DNA of 64,000 nt, taken from assembly GCF_002197845.1 (NCBI RefSeq), contig NZ_NIDE01000002.1:806001-870000 (forward strand), read 5' to 3'. Position numbers and translations under genes: made by a program. This document shows, piece by piece, positions 9,261-18,044 of this stretch; position 1 is the stretch's first letter, and the number at the start of each line of letters is the position of its first letter. The notes below the pieces were generated by a model. The model was not told where the DNA came from and ran no database searches. It saw only the letters and a list, made by a program, of their open reading frames with translations. The stretch is from Fimbriiglobus ruber. Lineage in GTDB: Bacteria > Planctomycetota > Planctomycetia > Gemmatales > Gemmataceae.

Positions 9261-10295
9261 GTGTTCATTTTCCGCGTGTGGCTGCTTGCGTTTTTCGCCG
9301 CCGCCGGCCCAGAGGCCGCCGCCGATGACAATGTCCCGCCCGCGGTCATCCCCTCCGTCGTCTACCGGAACAACATCTTCAGTCATTATCGCGAGCGAAC
9401 CTTCTCGACCGAGCCGTATGTGATCAGTGTTCGCTCGCTCAACAAATTTTCAATGCGTGTTATCACGGAGACGCCACTTGATGCCCGGAACGGTTTCGAG
9501 TCGGTCTTCGTTCGCAATCGTGTCCTCGTCATCGGGAACACGTTCTGTGCGGGTCCAGAGCGCGATGCCACAACGTCGGCGACCGATCACGTCTTCTTCG
9601 CCTCGCCGGACAAACTCTGCGAAGCTAAGCTGTTGTCTGTTGACGTAAACGGTGTTGACAATGATGACCAGCGAGGATTCAAAATATTTCGCTTGCCCCC
9701 CGTTTGGTCGCGAAGTCACACGTTGACACCCCTTGCGGGCCCTCCCGACTTGGTGCACACGGCTGTGGCGGCGCTGGCCGGGCACGACCTGCTCGTGTTC
9801 ACCCTGACGCGAACGGCCCCGGCCGACACCAAGCCGGACGCCCCAGCCCGCATGGCCGTGATCCGCGTCACCCCCGATCTGAAGAAACCCCGGGAACAAC
9901 CAGTCGAGGAATTCGAGGTCGATTTCCGGGAGCCGTTCCAGGCGTACGTCCTCGGGGACGAGTACTATTTCCTGACCCGGTCGGGGTCCGTGTACCGGGC
10001 TCCGCCGGCCGATAAAGGGAAGTCCCGGCGGATGGTGGCCGTGTGGGCTGCCCCCCAGCCGCCGGTGGGCTACATCTTCTCGGACGGGAACCGCCCCGGC
10101 GTTCACTATCTCGTCGTTACCCGCAAACGCGAGGTCGAGCAAACCGAGTGGTACGAGTATTTCCGCCTTGGTCCCAACCCCCAGACACGGGAGTTGAAGA
10201 ATGTTGAAATCGACTCAACAGAGACTCCCGTCGAAAGGGCCTACTGGATGGCAAGGGCACTGCGGGAAAACGAGATCCTCGTCACGCCGAAATGA
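9261..10295 (+). CDS. Hypothetical secreted protein
   Basis: 344 residues. The GTG start at 9261 has a GGAGAGG site 7 bases upstream and opens a signal peptide (FIFRVWLLAFFAAAGPEAAADD). The frame extends upstream into the IS630 end, but that part translates the IS terminus, so the longer start was rejected. The mature part is a beta-rich sequence with repeated phrases of the type VFVRNRVLVIGNTF, HDLLVFTLTR and GDEYYFLTRSGSVYRAP, suggestive of a propeller-like exported domain; this is a weak inference. No family recognised. It probably acts in the periplasm or at the cell surface. Confidence 0.65.
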   Translation: MFIFRVWLLAFFAAAGPEAAADDNVPPAVIPSVVYRNNIFSHYRERTFSTEPYVISVRSLNKFSMRVITETPLDARNGFESVFVRNRVLVIGNTFCAGPERDATTSATDHVFFASPDKLCEAKLLSVDVNGVDNDDQRGFKIFRLPPVWSRSHTLTPLAGPPDLVHTAVAALAGHDLLVFTLTRTAPADTKPDAPARMAVIRVTPDLKKPREQPVEEFEVDFREPFQAYVLGDEYYFLTRSGSVYRAPPADKGKSRRMVAVWAAPQPPVGYIFSDGNRPGVHYLVVTRKREVEQTEWYEYFRLGPNPQTRELKNVEIDSTETPVERAYWMARALRENEILVTPK

Positions 10296-10336
10296 GACGG
10301 GCCGTAGCCGCGATGCAGCGCTCTAATCTCACGCGG

Positions 10337-11383
10337 CTACTTCTTGCCGGCCCGGGCCAGCACCGCTTCCAGTTTCACCGGAGCGCCGTCGAGTCGCTTG
10401 CTTTCTTCCGCGGCTTCCAGGAACGCGAACAACTCGGTCGTCTCCTCGGCCGACACCGGCGGGGTGCGGGTCTTGAAGAACCGGGCGATCTCGACGGCTG
10501 TCGCCTCGTAGCCCATGTACCGGCCCTTCGGCACCACCCCGTTGATCGGGGCCGCGTATCCATAAATCCCCGCCGGGGCGACGCCCTTGCTGCCGAAGAC
10601 CACGGCGCTGTACTTCACCGCCCCCTTGCGGATGGCCCGGTACGTCCCGACGCGGCCGTCCTTCCAGACGCCGGTGACCACGTCGGCGGTGTCCGTGGCC
10701 GCCCGCGTCACCGACACGCACCCCGGACCCATGATCGTGTACAGCGTCTCGACGCCGTGGACGCCGTGCCAGAACAGGTCCGGGTGGTGCGGCTCCCGCG
10801 GGCACCCGCCGTACACGTCGCAGCCCATCACGTCGCCGACTTCTTCGTGGTTCCGCATGCCGATGAAGCCCGGGCTGAACCGGTGCTGCGAACACGAAAA
10901 GATCGGCGTCTTGTATTCCCGCGCGAGGCGAAAGATCTCGACCGCGTCGGCCAGCGAGGCGGCGAGCGGGCGGCCGACGTAGACCGGCTTCCCGGTCTTG
11001 AGTACCGCCTTGAGCTGTTCCAGGTGAGCCCGGCCGTCGACGCTCATCACCATGACCGCGTCGACCCGCTTGAGTACCTCGGCCGGCGAGCCGACGATCT
11101 CGACGCCGAGTTTCTTGATGCCGTCCGTCCACTTCGGCAGTTCGCGGACGCTCTCCTCGATGTCCGGGCTGCCGGCGGGAAACGCCGCCACCACCCGAAT
11201 GCCGGCCAGGTTTTCAGCCGGCTTGGGCGCGTGGAACAGCTCCGTAAACGCGACCGCCTGGTAGTTGTCGAGGCCGATCACGCCGACCTTGATCGGCACA
11301 GCCGGGTCGGCGGCGGCCAGCAGCGGGCAGGTCAGGAGCGCCCCGAAGAGGGCGAGGAGGATGCTCGACGTGCGAATCGTCAC
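10337..11383 (-). CDS. Secreted Gfo/Idh/MocA-family oxidoreductase
   Basis: 348 residues from a GTG at 11383, which has a GAAAGG site about 8 bases upstream. The signal peptide (TIRTSSILLALFGALLTCPLLAAADP) precedes a Rossmann-type segment starting IKVGVIGLDNYQAVAF. GKPVYVGRPLAAS corresponds to the family's EKP region (the Lys is replaced by Arg), and HGVHGVETLYTIMGPG corresponds to its GxHxxD-type region. Such exported relatives are common in Planctomycetes and are thought to act on sugars or polyols with a bound nicotinamide cofactor; the substrate is unknown. The same reading frame continues upstream without a stop into a damaged GIY-YIG gene, so an automatic caller would report a 641-residue fusion. 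The signal peptide argues for two genes. Confidence 0.8.
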   Translation of the reverse strand: MTIRTSSILLALFGALLTCPLLAAADPAVPIKVGVIGLDNYQAVAFTELFHAPKPAENLAGIRVVAAFPAGSPDIEESVRELPKWTDGIKKLGVEIVGSPAEVLKRVDAVMVMSVDGRAHLEQLKAVLKTGKPVYVGRPLAASLADAVEIFRLAREYKTPIFSCSQHRFSPGFIGMRNHEEVGDVMGCDVYGGCPREPHHPDLFWHGVHGVETLYTIMGPGCVSVTRAATDTADVVTGVWKDGRVGTYRAIRKGAVKYSAVVFGSKGVAPAGIYGYAAPINGVVPKGRYMGYEATAVEIARFFKTRTPPVSAEETTELFAFLEAAEESKRLDGAPVKLEAVLARAGKK

Positions 11384-11447
11384 GGGTGGGGCCTTTCGGC
11401 AAGAGGATGTGCGGCTGGCGGCGGGTCGTCCGGTCGCGTTAGGGGCA

Positions 11448-12244
11448 TCAGTTGTCGTTAAGGCCGTTTGGCGCTCGCGTGTGGAGTCGTTTCTTCCAGG
11501 ACGTTTCAAGACGTTCCCACCATGACCGCTCGCCGCGTACCCTTCCCACCGGCCAAGCAAGTTGTCCGCGCCCGACGCGGACCCGACGTACCCTTTACCG
11601 TCCGACGTGTCGAAGATGTAGTAGACACCCCGCCATTCGTGCATGGCCGCTTTCCAACGGTTCGGCATGATCCCCAGATCGTCCCATGTCATAACGATTT
11701 CATTCCAGGGAGGCATTGCCGCGTCCAAGGCACTGTCTTCGCGGATGGCCAGCACAGTCATTTCGTCCTTGTTGTGGGCACGACGCCACCAGGACCGTTC
11801 CGGGGGCGGCCACTTTATGATGAGTCGCCCTTTCCATTCAGGGTAGAAGTCGGGCACGACCGTCAGGTCGAATAGGAGATGCGTTGGACGCGTGACATCG
11901 ACCGTCATTCCCCGTTTGATCAGTTCGGCGAACGGCGGCGTGCTGTGGAGTTCGTCGGTCGGTCTCGCGGACCACCCGTCTACAGCGTACAGCCCGACGA
12001 ACAATGCTTTGCCCGGCGACCGGCCAATGAACGATGCCACGTACTTCACTTTCTGTAACACTGCCTCGACATTCTCGTTTTGCATCCGCTGGTAGGCGTT
12101 GAACAGTTCGGGCTGTTCTGCGGCTAGCCACGGGAGAACCCGGTTGAGAGCCGGCTCTTTCGGTCGATGCCTCATTACGACGACTTGCTTTAGATCGATG
12201 CCTCTACCCTTGAGTAAGTCGTTAAGCGTAATAGTGGCATTCAT
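11448..12244 (-). pseudogene. GIY-YIG nuclease-domain protein with internal deletion and frameshift
   Basis: The N-terminal ~235 residues are intact: ITLNDLLKGRGIDLKQVVVMRH at the start, and the GIY-YIG core as GVYYIFDTSDGKGYVGSASG with LLGRW following. Straight after GHGGN the frame departs from the family. A shift of two bases then gives ETSWKKRLHTRAPNGLNDN and a TGA at 11448-11450, which reads like the normal C-terminus of these proteins. So a central piece of roughly 25-40 residues appears deleted (inference from family memory), leaving the tail out of frame. The original frame runs on into the downstream oxidoreductase. ATG at 12244, or at 12262. Likely inactive. Confidence 0.75.
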
Positions 12245-12262
12245 ATGCTTCTTACCGACCAT

Positions 12263-12605
12263 AATTCATAGTGGGATCGACTCATTTTATAAGGCGTCGG
12301 CGACCCGTAGGCCGCCGACGCACCGCGTCTTCAAACCGCACAAAGCCCGGCGTAACCGAACCCTGTCCGAAGCAGGTCAATTCAGAGTTAACAGCCGTTT
12401 GGTTACGGCACCTGCTCGTGAGTGCATATTTAATATCGGTACCGGGAACCGATTAGCCAAGGTTGGTCGAGCTTACCCTATTCGCGGCAATGATTGACCG
12501 CCTCACCGCCAACGAACCAGACCTCCGGTCGTGGCCGGCACCGCTTTCTTGGCGCGGTCGATCCGGGAGAGTAAGTTAGAGCGATCACCTCCGGAGAACC
12601 GTCCC
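12263..12605. other. Intergenic region between divergent genes
   Basis: About 340 bases between the GIY-YIG pseudogene (-) and a membrane-protein gene (+). It presumably holds both promoters. Part of it (12400-12450) is noticeably AT-richer than its surroundings. No RNA gene or repeat recognised. Confidence 0.4.
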
Positions 12606-13169
12606 ATGTCACACGATCACTCTGAGGACCGCGAGTCCTCACCCTCCGAGTCCTCCTCGCCGTTGCCAGTGTTCCTGATGATCGCCGGAGGACTGCTTTT
12701 GGTCTGTATCTTCGGCGGTGCGGCGTTCTGGTTCACGGACCGACGGCAGATGGTGCGGATGGAGATGTTGGCGCGGGAGGAGCAGATGGCCGCCGAACGC
12801 GCGGCGGTGGCGGAGCGCGAGACCGCAGCCAGGGCGTCGAACGGGCCGATTTTCCCGAGCGAAGTGATCTACCAGTTCGGGCAGGACGGCGCGACCACCC
12901 ACGGCGTATACCGGGGCGCCGCCGGGAAGTCGGCGGTCGGTGCCGGTGAGCGGTACTCGCAAACGGCTACCGTCGGTCCGGTGTCCGTCACCTTCGAGTT
13001 GACGTTCGTCGCCCACCGCGGCGGGAAGGACGTGTTCAGGCTGACCTACACCGTCACCGACAGCGGACGGACCGAGACGAAGACGAGCGAGGTCGAATAC
13101 GACGGCACCAGGACGGTCGCGGTCGAGGACAAGCACGGGTCCGTCGTCATCCAACCCCCGGGCAAGTAG
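12606..13169 (+). CDS. Hypothetical single-pass membrane protein
   Basis: 187 residues. The ATG at 12606 lies 8 bases after GGAGAA. The N-terminus is short, acidic and Ser-rich, then one transmembrane helix (LPVFLMIAGGLLLVCIFGGAAFWF, about 20-43). An Arg/Glu/Ala-rich helix (about 45-75) follows, then a beta-rich exported domain of about 110 residues. The topology suggests an N-terminal anchor with the domain outside the membrane. No family recognised. It stands alone between a divergent pseudogene and the ThuA gene. Confidence 0.65.
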   Translation: MSHDHSEDRESSPSESSSPLPVFLMIAGGLLLVCIFGGAAFWFTDRRQMVRMEMLAREEQMAAERAAVAERETAARASNGPIFPSEVIYQFGQDGATTHGVYRGAAGKSAVGAGERYSQTATVGPVSVTFELTFVAHRGGKDVFRLTYTVTDSGRTETKTSEVEYDGTRTVAVEDKHGSVVIQPPGK

Positions 13170-13360
13170 GCCGCCCGCGACATTGATCGCCTGGGTCAAT
13201 TTTCACGTCCCATTTCTCCGATCGACTTTGTCCTGTCCGCGCCGGGCGGGCGGCCGGTATGATATGCCCGCAGCGGTCGGCGCCCCGCGCTGGAACCCTC
13301 GGCGCCGCTCACCAGTCACCCGTAACGCGCCGGCCCGACCGGCGCCCGGAGTCCCTCCCG

Positions 13361-14239
13361 ATGAGTCGTTCCACGTTCTGGGCCCCCATGATCGCGGCGT
13401 TCGCCGCCCTGTCCGCCGTCGTGGCCGGCCTCGCGCCGGTCGACCGCGCCCGCGCCGACGACGACGCGGACAAGCCGATCCGCGCACTGCTCGTACTCGG
13501 CGGCTGCTGCCACGATTACGCGAAGCAAAAGGACGCCATCGCCGCGGGCGTCTCCAAACGCGCGAACGTCCAGTGGGCGATCGCCTACGACAAGGACACG
13601 GGGACCAAGCACCTCAACCCGGTCTACGACCACGCCGACTGGTACAAGGGGTACGACGTCATCGTCCACGACGAGTGCTCGGCCGACGTGAAAGACCCCG
13701 AAACGGTCGACAACGTCCTCAAGCCGCACAAGGCCGGCATCCCCGGCGTGGTCCTCCACTGCGGCATGCACTCGTACCGCAGCGAGGGATTTCCGAAAAC
13801 CACCCCGTGGTTCGACTTCACCGGCCTGGCCACCACCGGGCACGGCGCCCAGCTGCCGATCGCGGTGACGTACGTCGACAAGGAGAGCCCGATCACCAAG
13901 GGCCTGGAAGACTGGCGGACGGTCAACGAGGAGCTTTACAACAACGCCGCCGGCAAACTGCTCGACACCGCCAAGCCGATCGCCCGCGGCCAACAGACGA
14001 GCAAGAGTAAAGACGGCAAGGAATCGACCGCCGAATGCGTGGTCGCGTGGACGAACCTGTACCAGGGCAAGACGAAGGTGTTCGCGACGACGCTCGGCCA
14101 CAACACCGGCACCGTCGCCGACGCCCGGTACCTCGACCTCCTGACCCGTGGCCTCCTGTGGTCGGTCGGCAAACTGGACGACGCCCACCTGAAGCCGGCT
14201 AAACAGGTCTACATCGACGGATCGGCCCCGGCGAAGTAA
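13361..14239 (+). CDS. Secreted ThuA-domain protein
   Basis: 292 residues. A signal peptide (about 1-34, ending ARADDD) is followed by a ThuA-like fold. IRALLVLGGCCHDY is the glutamine-amidotransferase-like first strand, YDVIVHDECSADVKD follows, then GIPGVVLHCGMHSYR and TTLGHNTGTV near the end. ThuA was first linked to trehalose utilisation; in Planctomycetes ThuA proteins are numerous, exported and of unknown substrate. Closely followed by a strong hairpin terminator. An upstream in-frame ATG (13259) would place a non-signal segment in front and was rejected. Confidence 0.85.
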   Translation: MSRSTFWAPMIAAFAALSAVVAGLAPVDRARADDDADKPIRALLVLGGCCHDYAKQKDAIAAGVSKRANVQWAIAYDKDTGTKHLNPVYDHADWYKGYDVIVHDECSADVKDPETVDNVLKPHKAGIPGVVLHCGMHSYRSEGFPKTTPWFDFTGLATTGHGAQLPIAVTYVDKESPITKGLEDWRTVNEELYNNAAGKLLDTAKPIARGQQTSKSKDGKESTAECVVAWTNLYQGKTKVFATTLGHNTGTVADARYLDLLTRGLLWSVGKLDDAHLKPAKQVYIDGSAPAK

Positions 14240-14277
14240 CGCGAGGTTCGACAACCTGTCTCGTGTACAACAAAACG

Positions 14278-14320
14278 AAAGGGGCGAGCCCGGGACTTCT
14301 GTCCCGGGCTCGCCCCTTTT
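14278..14320. terminator. Bidirectional rho-independent terminator
   Basis: A 16-bp perfect stem (GGGGCGAGCCCGGGAC with TTCT loop and GTCCCGGGCTCGCCCC), preceded by AAA and followed by TTTT. It sits between the convergent ThuA (+) and NYN (-) genes and can serve both. Confidence 0.93.
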
Positions 14321-14344
14321 CACGATAAAAACACGGCTCGCGGC

Positions 14345-15946
14345 TTACAGATCGAGCCCGGCGCCGAACTCGTCGTCGGACACTGGCTTCGGCACCGGCT
14401 TGGGTGCGGGTTTGGGCGCCACCGGCGTGCGAGCGGGCGGCGGGGGCAGCGGCGCGGGGGCTGGTTCGGCCGGTGCCGCTGCCGGTTTGCGCTGCGGCTT
14501 CGGCTCTTGCGCGCGGATTGGTTTGGCCGCCTTCGCGGGCGGCTCGCCCGCCGCCGTCTTGCGCGGCGTCTTGGCACGCTCGCCCGACGCGGCCGGGGCT
14601 TTCGCGGGCTTCGCGCCCCGTGCCGGCGACGCGGCTGGTTTCGCCGATGCCGGCTTGACCGGGGCCTGCTTGGGAGCCGGTTTGGTGCCGACGACGGGCG
14701 GGATCTTCGTCGAACTCGCCGGAGCGGGCTTCCGCGACATGTACGACGGGATGTCGTCAAAGTCGTCTTCGTCCAGTTCGTCGATCAGCGCCCGGCCGAG
14801 CGGGACGCGATCCTCGTCGTCCTCTTCCTCGACTTCGACGGGGGGCGGAACGGGAACGGGAATCGGCCGCGACGGCAGGGTGACGACCTTGCGCGGCGGG
14901 GGTGGGGGCTCGCTGGCCAGCGGTTCGGGCTGGCGCGCAGCCGGTCGCGCGGCCGGTCTCGTCCCCCGGGGTTCCACCGCCGGCCGCTCGCGCGAGCCGT
15001 TCGCGGCCGGCGTTTTGGCCGGCGGAGCAGGGGGCGGGGCGACCGGGCGGGTCGGGGGCGTGATCGCGAGTGGCGGCCGCGGAGCCGGCGCGACGACGGC
15101 CGGCTTGACCGGACCGGGCAGCGCCAGCGGCACCCGCGCGGCCGGCGCGAGGACGCCCGACCCGGTGCCCGTCTTGGGTTCGGACTCGAACCGGGTGACG
15201 ACGTAGGTTCCGCTGTTCTTGTGCCGCTCCAGTTCGAGGATGCCGAACCGCTGGGCGTCTTCCAGCAGTTCGCTGAACGTCCGGTAGCCGTGGTATTCCT
15301 CGTTGAACGACGGCTTCTTCCGCTTCATCGTGTCCTTGACCATCGACGAGAAGATGACTTCCTTGTTCTCGCGGCGGAGGGCCAGGAGCGAGTCGAGCAT
15401 GAGCGCGAACGCCTTCCGCTTGGTCTCCGGGATGGCGACGTTCTCGGCCAGCGGGGTGATCGGGGCGCGGTCGAGGTCTTCGTAGTAAATGAACTCGTCG
15501 CAGTTGTCGCGGAGCAGGTTCGAGGTGGAGTCCGCCAGGCCCAGCCCGATGACGTGCTTGCCGAGTTCTTTTAACTTCGACACGAGCGGCGAGAAGTCGC
15601 TATCCCCGGACACGACGACGAACGTGTCGATGTGGTCCTTGGAGTAGGCGAGGTCCATCGCGTCCACGCACATGCGGATGTCGGCCGAGTTTTTCCCGGT
15701 CATCACCCGCTTGGGGATTTCGATGAGTTCGACGGCGGACTCGTGGAGTTCGGACGTGAAAAAGCCGAACCGGCTCCAGTCGGCGTAAGCCTTCTTGGCG
15801 ACGATCTTGCCTTTTTCGACGAGCCGTTCGAGCACCTTCTCGATGTTGAACCGGTCCCGCCGGTTGCCGAACCCGAGGGCGAGGTTCTCGAAATCGATGA
15901 AGACGGCGAGGATGCGCTCCCCGTCCCCGACGCGGTGAGATTTCAT
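14345..15946 (-). CDS. NYN-domain (LabA/DUF88-like) protein with OST-HTH/LOTUS-like segment and Pro/Ala-rich tail
   Basis: 533 residues. The NYN/PIN-like domain occupies about 8-165: AVFIDFENLALG carries the first acidic residues, KNSADIRMCVDAMDLAY the middle Asp, and FVVVSGDSDFSPLV the last. These form a metal-binding nuclease-like site. An OST-HTH/LOTUS-like RNA-binding segment follows at about 190-265 (YHGYRTFSELLEDAQRFGILEL). The last 260 residues are low-complexity Pro/Ala/Lys with no fold. The family is thought to cleave or bind RNA in the cytosol; a specific role is unknown. ATG at 15946 chosen because the NYN domain begins there; a longer start at 16042 adds a basic, non-conserved leader. 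Confidence 0.8.
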   Translation of the reverse strand: MKSHRVGDGERILAVFIDFENLALGFGNRRDRFNIEKVLERLVEKGKIVAKKAYADWSRFGFFTSELHESAVELIEIPKRVMTGKNSADIRMCVDAMDLAYSKDHIDTFVVVSGDSDFSPLVSKLKELGKHVIGLGLADSTSNLLRDNCDEFIYYEDLDRAPITPLAENVAIPETKRKAFALMLDSLLALRRENKEVIFSSMVKDTMKRKKPSFNEEYHGYRTFSELLEDAQRFGILELERHKNSGTYVVTRFESEPKTGTGSGVLAPAARVPLALPGPVKPAVVAPAPRPPLAITPPTRPVAPPPAPPAKTPAANGSRERPAVEPRGTRPAARPAARQPEPLASEPPPPPRKVVTLPSRPIPVPVPPPVEVEEEDDEDRVPLGRALIDELDEDDFDDIPSYMSRKPAPASSTKIPPVVGTKPAPKQAPVKPASAKPAASPARGAKPAKAPAASGERAKTPRKTAAGEPPAKAAKPIRAQEPKPQRKPAAAPAEPAPAPLPPPPARTPVAPKPAPKPVPKPVSDDEFGAGLDL

Positions 15947-16225
15947 AAGCGGGCCCGACTCCAATTCTCTAGCCCGGCCGGCGGCGGCGGCCCCCGTGCG
16001 CCGGGCGCTCACTATCTTGGGCCTCGGGGGTCGGTTCGACAATCGCTTTTACGCGGTAAAGTTGCCCGAGTTACCACCCGCCCGCCGGAAAACCCGACTC
16101 GGCCGGTGGCGACGGGCCGCAATCAACCCCCGGGCCACTTCGATTGCAAAGGGGACGACCGAGACACGTCTGTGTATGCGATCGAAGAGCCGGAGCGGTT
16201 TAATCTTATAACTCTGCCAATCCGT

Positions 16226-16645
16226 TTAAACCGACCAATCTTCAATGCTCAGGCCGGGAACTCGGCCGAAATCGCGACCGTTCCGCGTGACGACGATTGC
16301 GTTATTTTCCAGAGCTATGGCTGCGATGCGCAAATCCATGAGACCAACATTGAGCCGGAGGCTCTTGAAGTTCGCAACCCGCGCGATTGCTGCTTCGGTA
16401 TAGGGAAGGATGGACCAACGGGCCAAACGCACGACCGCTTCGCCGAGCTGCGCGTAGGCGCGGGCCGTTTGTTCGGGTTTGCGGGCTTGTCGCGTGAGCG
16501 TATACCAGCCCGTGAGCTGTTCGTCGACGGTCATCACCGAGATGGCTAACTCCGAGGCTGGCCGGGAATTGACACGCCGTACCACGGACTGGTCGCCATG
16601 GTAGTAAAGGGTGAGGATGTCGGTGTCGAGGACAAAGAGGCTCAT
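16226..16645 (-). CDS. PIN-domain toxin, VapC family
   Basis: 139 residues, normal for VapC. The acidic active-site residues are visible: VLDTDILT near the N-terminus, TVDEQLTGW, LMDLRIAAIAL, and TRNGRDFGRVPGL near the C-terminus. VapC toxins are Mg-dependent RNases that cleave tRNA or rRNA when freed of their antitoxin. The gene overlaps the upstream antitoxin by 4 bases (ATGA), implying translational coupling. The RNA target is unknown. Confidence 0.87.
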   Translation of the reverse strand: MSLFVLDTDILTLYYHGDQSVVRRVNSRPASELAISVMTVDEQLTGWYTLTRQARKPEQTARAYAQLGEAVVRLARWSILPYTEAAIARVANFKSLRLNVGLMDLRIAAIALENNAIVVTRNGRDFGRVPGLSIEDWSV

Positions 16646-16947
16646 AATGCCTCGGGGTCGTCGTTCAATTTCCGACGGTAGTCAGCCATCGCTTCGCGCC
16701 AAGGTTCGTACAGGGGCTCGCCGCTCAGGCACCCGGCGTCTTGCTTCCAGGGAGCCGCGCTCGCCGTAACATTCACCTCGGCCAATTTCGCTCCCGCATT
16801 CACCCGGGTTCGTACCTGATCGGCCAAACGGTCGATGGCTTCCTCGGCCGTCGCACCATCTGCCGTCAGTCCGACCGAAAGCCCGCCGGCCCCGGTTGCG
16901 CGGTAACCGTTGCCAGCAACTGATTCAATGACAACCGGAATTTCCAC
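16642..16947 (-). CDS. HicB-like antitoxin partner of the PIN toxin
   Basis: 101 residues from a GTG at 16947, which has GAGAGG 7 bases upstream; a TTG at 16962 is the alternative. The N-terminal half (EIPVVIESVAGNGYRATG, then GLTADGATAEEAIDRLADQV) is the partial RNase-H-like HicB fold, in which the first strands and the EAxxxL helix are typical. HicB normally pairs with HicA, not with a PIN toxin. No separate DNA-binding HTH or RHH is visible, so autoregulation cannot be inferred. The C-terminal 40 residues (PLYEPWREAMADYRRKLND) probably wrap the toxin. Confidence 0.72.
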   Translation of the reverse strand: MEIPVVIESVAGNGYRATGAGGLSVGLTADGATAEEAIDRLADQVRTRVNAGAKLAEVNVTASAAPWKQDAGCLSGEPLYEPWREAMADYRRKLNDDPEAL

Positions 16948-17177
16948 AGGAAACCCTCTCAAATTCTATTTCCGTTCACACATTCTAACCGAGTCGAGAT
17001 GAGATGAATAGTGACGCGAAGTGGAAGCGGTAGATGCCCTCATCACCCCGATTTTGCCCGGTTAGTAATGCCGACCGCGCCTTACATTTCCGTCCGATTC
17101 ACCCCAACAGTGTACCGCGTCAGTGTAAAAAGAAAGAAAGTGCCCCGACCGGCGTCTTTCTACCGGGGGAAGTCATC

Positions 17178-18044
17178 ATGCGCGGTGTTCACGTTCGGCT
17201 GCTCCTCGCCCGCGTCGTCGGCCCGGCGGCCGTCGTCCTGGCTTTGGCTGCCGCGTCCCCCCCGGATATCGGCCCGCCCGACGAGCTGATTCGCCTGGGA
17301 AATGATGCCTTTCTCCGCGGCGACGCCGCCCGCGCGGACCAGCTTTTCGCCACGGCCGGGGAGCGGACGGCGGACCCGGGCCTGGTCGCGTTCAACCGGG
17401 CGGCGGTCGCCGTCCAGAAGCACGAGTTCCGCGAGGCCGAAGAGGATTACACCCGGGTACTCGACGACCGCGCGGCTCCGCCGGCCCGCCGGGCGCGGGC
17501 GCTGTACAACCGCGGCGTCTGCCTCCTGAACCGCGGCGGCAGCGCGGCCACGCTCCGGTCCGCGATCGCGTACTTTGAACAGGCGATCGACGTTCCGGGA
17601 AGCAACGCGGCACTGACGGCGGACGCGCAGCACAACCTGGAACTGGCGAAGTTGCTCTGGAACAGGGCCCGCGCCCAGGAAAAAGTCCCGCCCCGGCCGA
17701 ACGACCTCCCGCAGGACCTGCCGCCGCCCGAACCGCCCCCCCAGCGGCCCGACACGGACAACGACCCGAACCCGCCGGGGGACGACCCGTTCGGCGCGAA
17801 CGGCGGCGCGGGGAAACTGGAATCCGGGGCCGGCGCCGCCCAGAAGGGCCAACAGCAGCGCGAGACCCGCCAACAAACCCCCGGCGCCGGCTCGCTGCCG
17901 GTCCGGTTCGACCCGAACCCGCCGCAAGCGTTGTCCCCCGAAGACACCCGCGCGTACCTTCGGCAAATCAACGCCCGGCTCAACAAGGACCGCCGCGACA
18001 ACATCCCTCCCGTACCGGAGCGCCCGCATGTGCGCGACTGGTAA
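17178..18044 (+). CDS. TPR-repeat protein, BatC-like, secreted or membrane-anchored
   Basis: 288 residues. ATG at 17178 with a GGGGGAAG site. An N-terminal signal/anchor segment (LLLARVVGPAAVVLALAAASP) is followed by two to three tetratricopeptide units (ELIRLGNDAFLRGDAARADQLF, LVAFNRAAVAVQKHEFREAEEDY, ARALYNRGVCLLNR) at about 35-155. A Pro/Asp/Gly-rich linker and a short conserved tail (SPEDTRAYLRQINARLNKDRR) close the protein. This is the layout of BatC, or of the C-terminal half of BatB, in aerotolerance operons. It overlaps the BatD-like gene by 17 bases. Confidence 0.72.
   Translation: MRGVHVRLLLARVVGPAAVVLALAAASPPDIGPPDELIRLGNDAFLRGDAARADQLFATAGERTADPGLVAFNRAAVAVQKHEFREAEEDYTRVLDDRAAPPARRARALYNRGVCLLNRGGSAATLRSAIAYFEQAIDVPGSNAALTADAQHNLELAKLLWNRARAQEKVPPRPNDLPQDLPPPEPPPQRPDTDNDPNPPGDDPFGANGGAGKLESGAGAAQKGQQQRETRQQTPGAGSLPVRFDPNPPQALSPEDTRAYLRQINARLNKDRRDNIPPVPERPHVRDW

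Noticed and set aside
10337-12262. A genuine GIY-YIG-oxidoreductase fusion protein
   Set aside because: A signal peptide follows a usable GTG and ribosome-binding site in the middle, and the GIY-YIG tail is present out of frame with its own stop.
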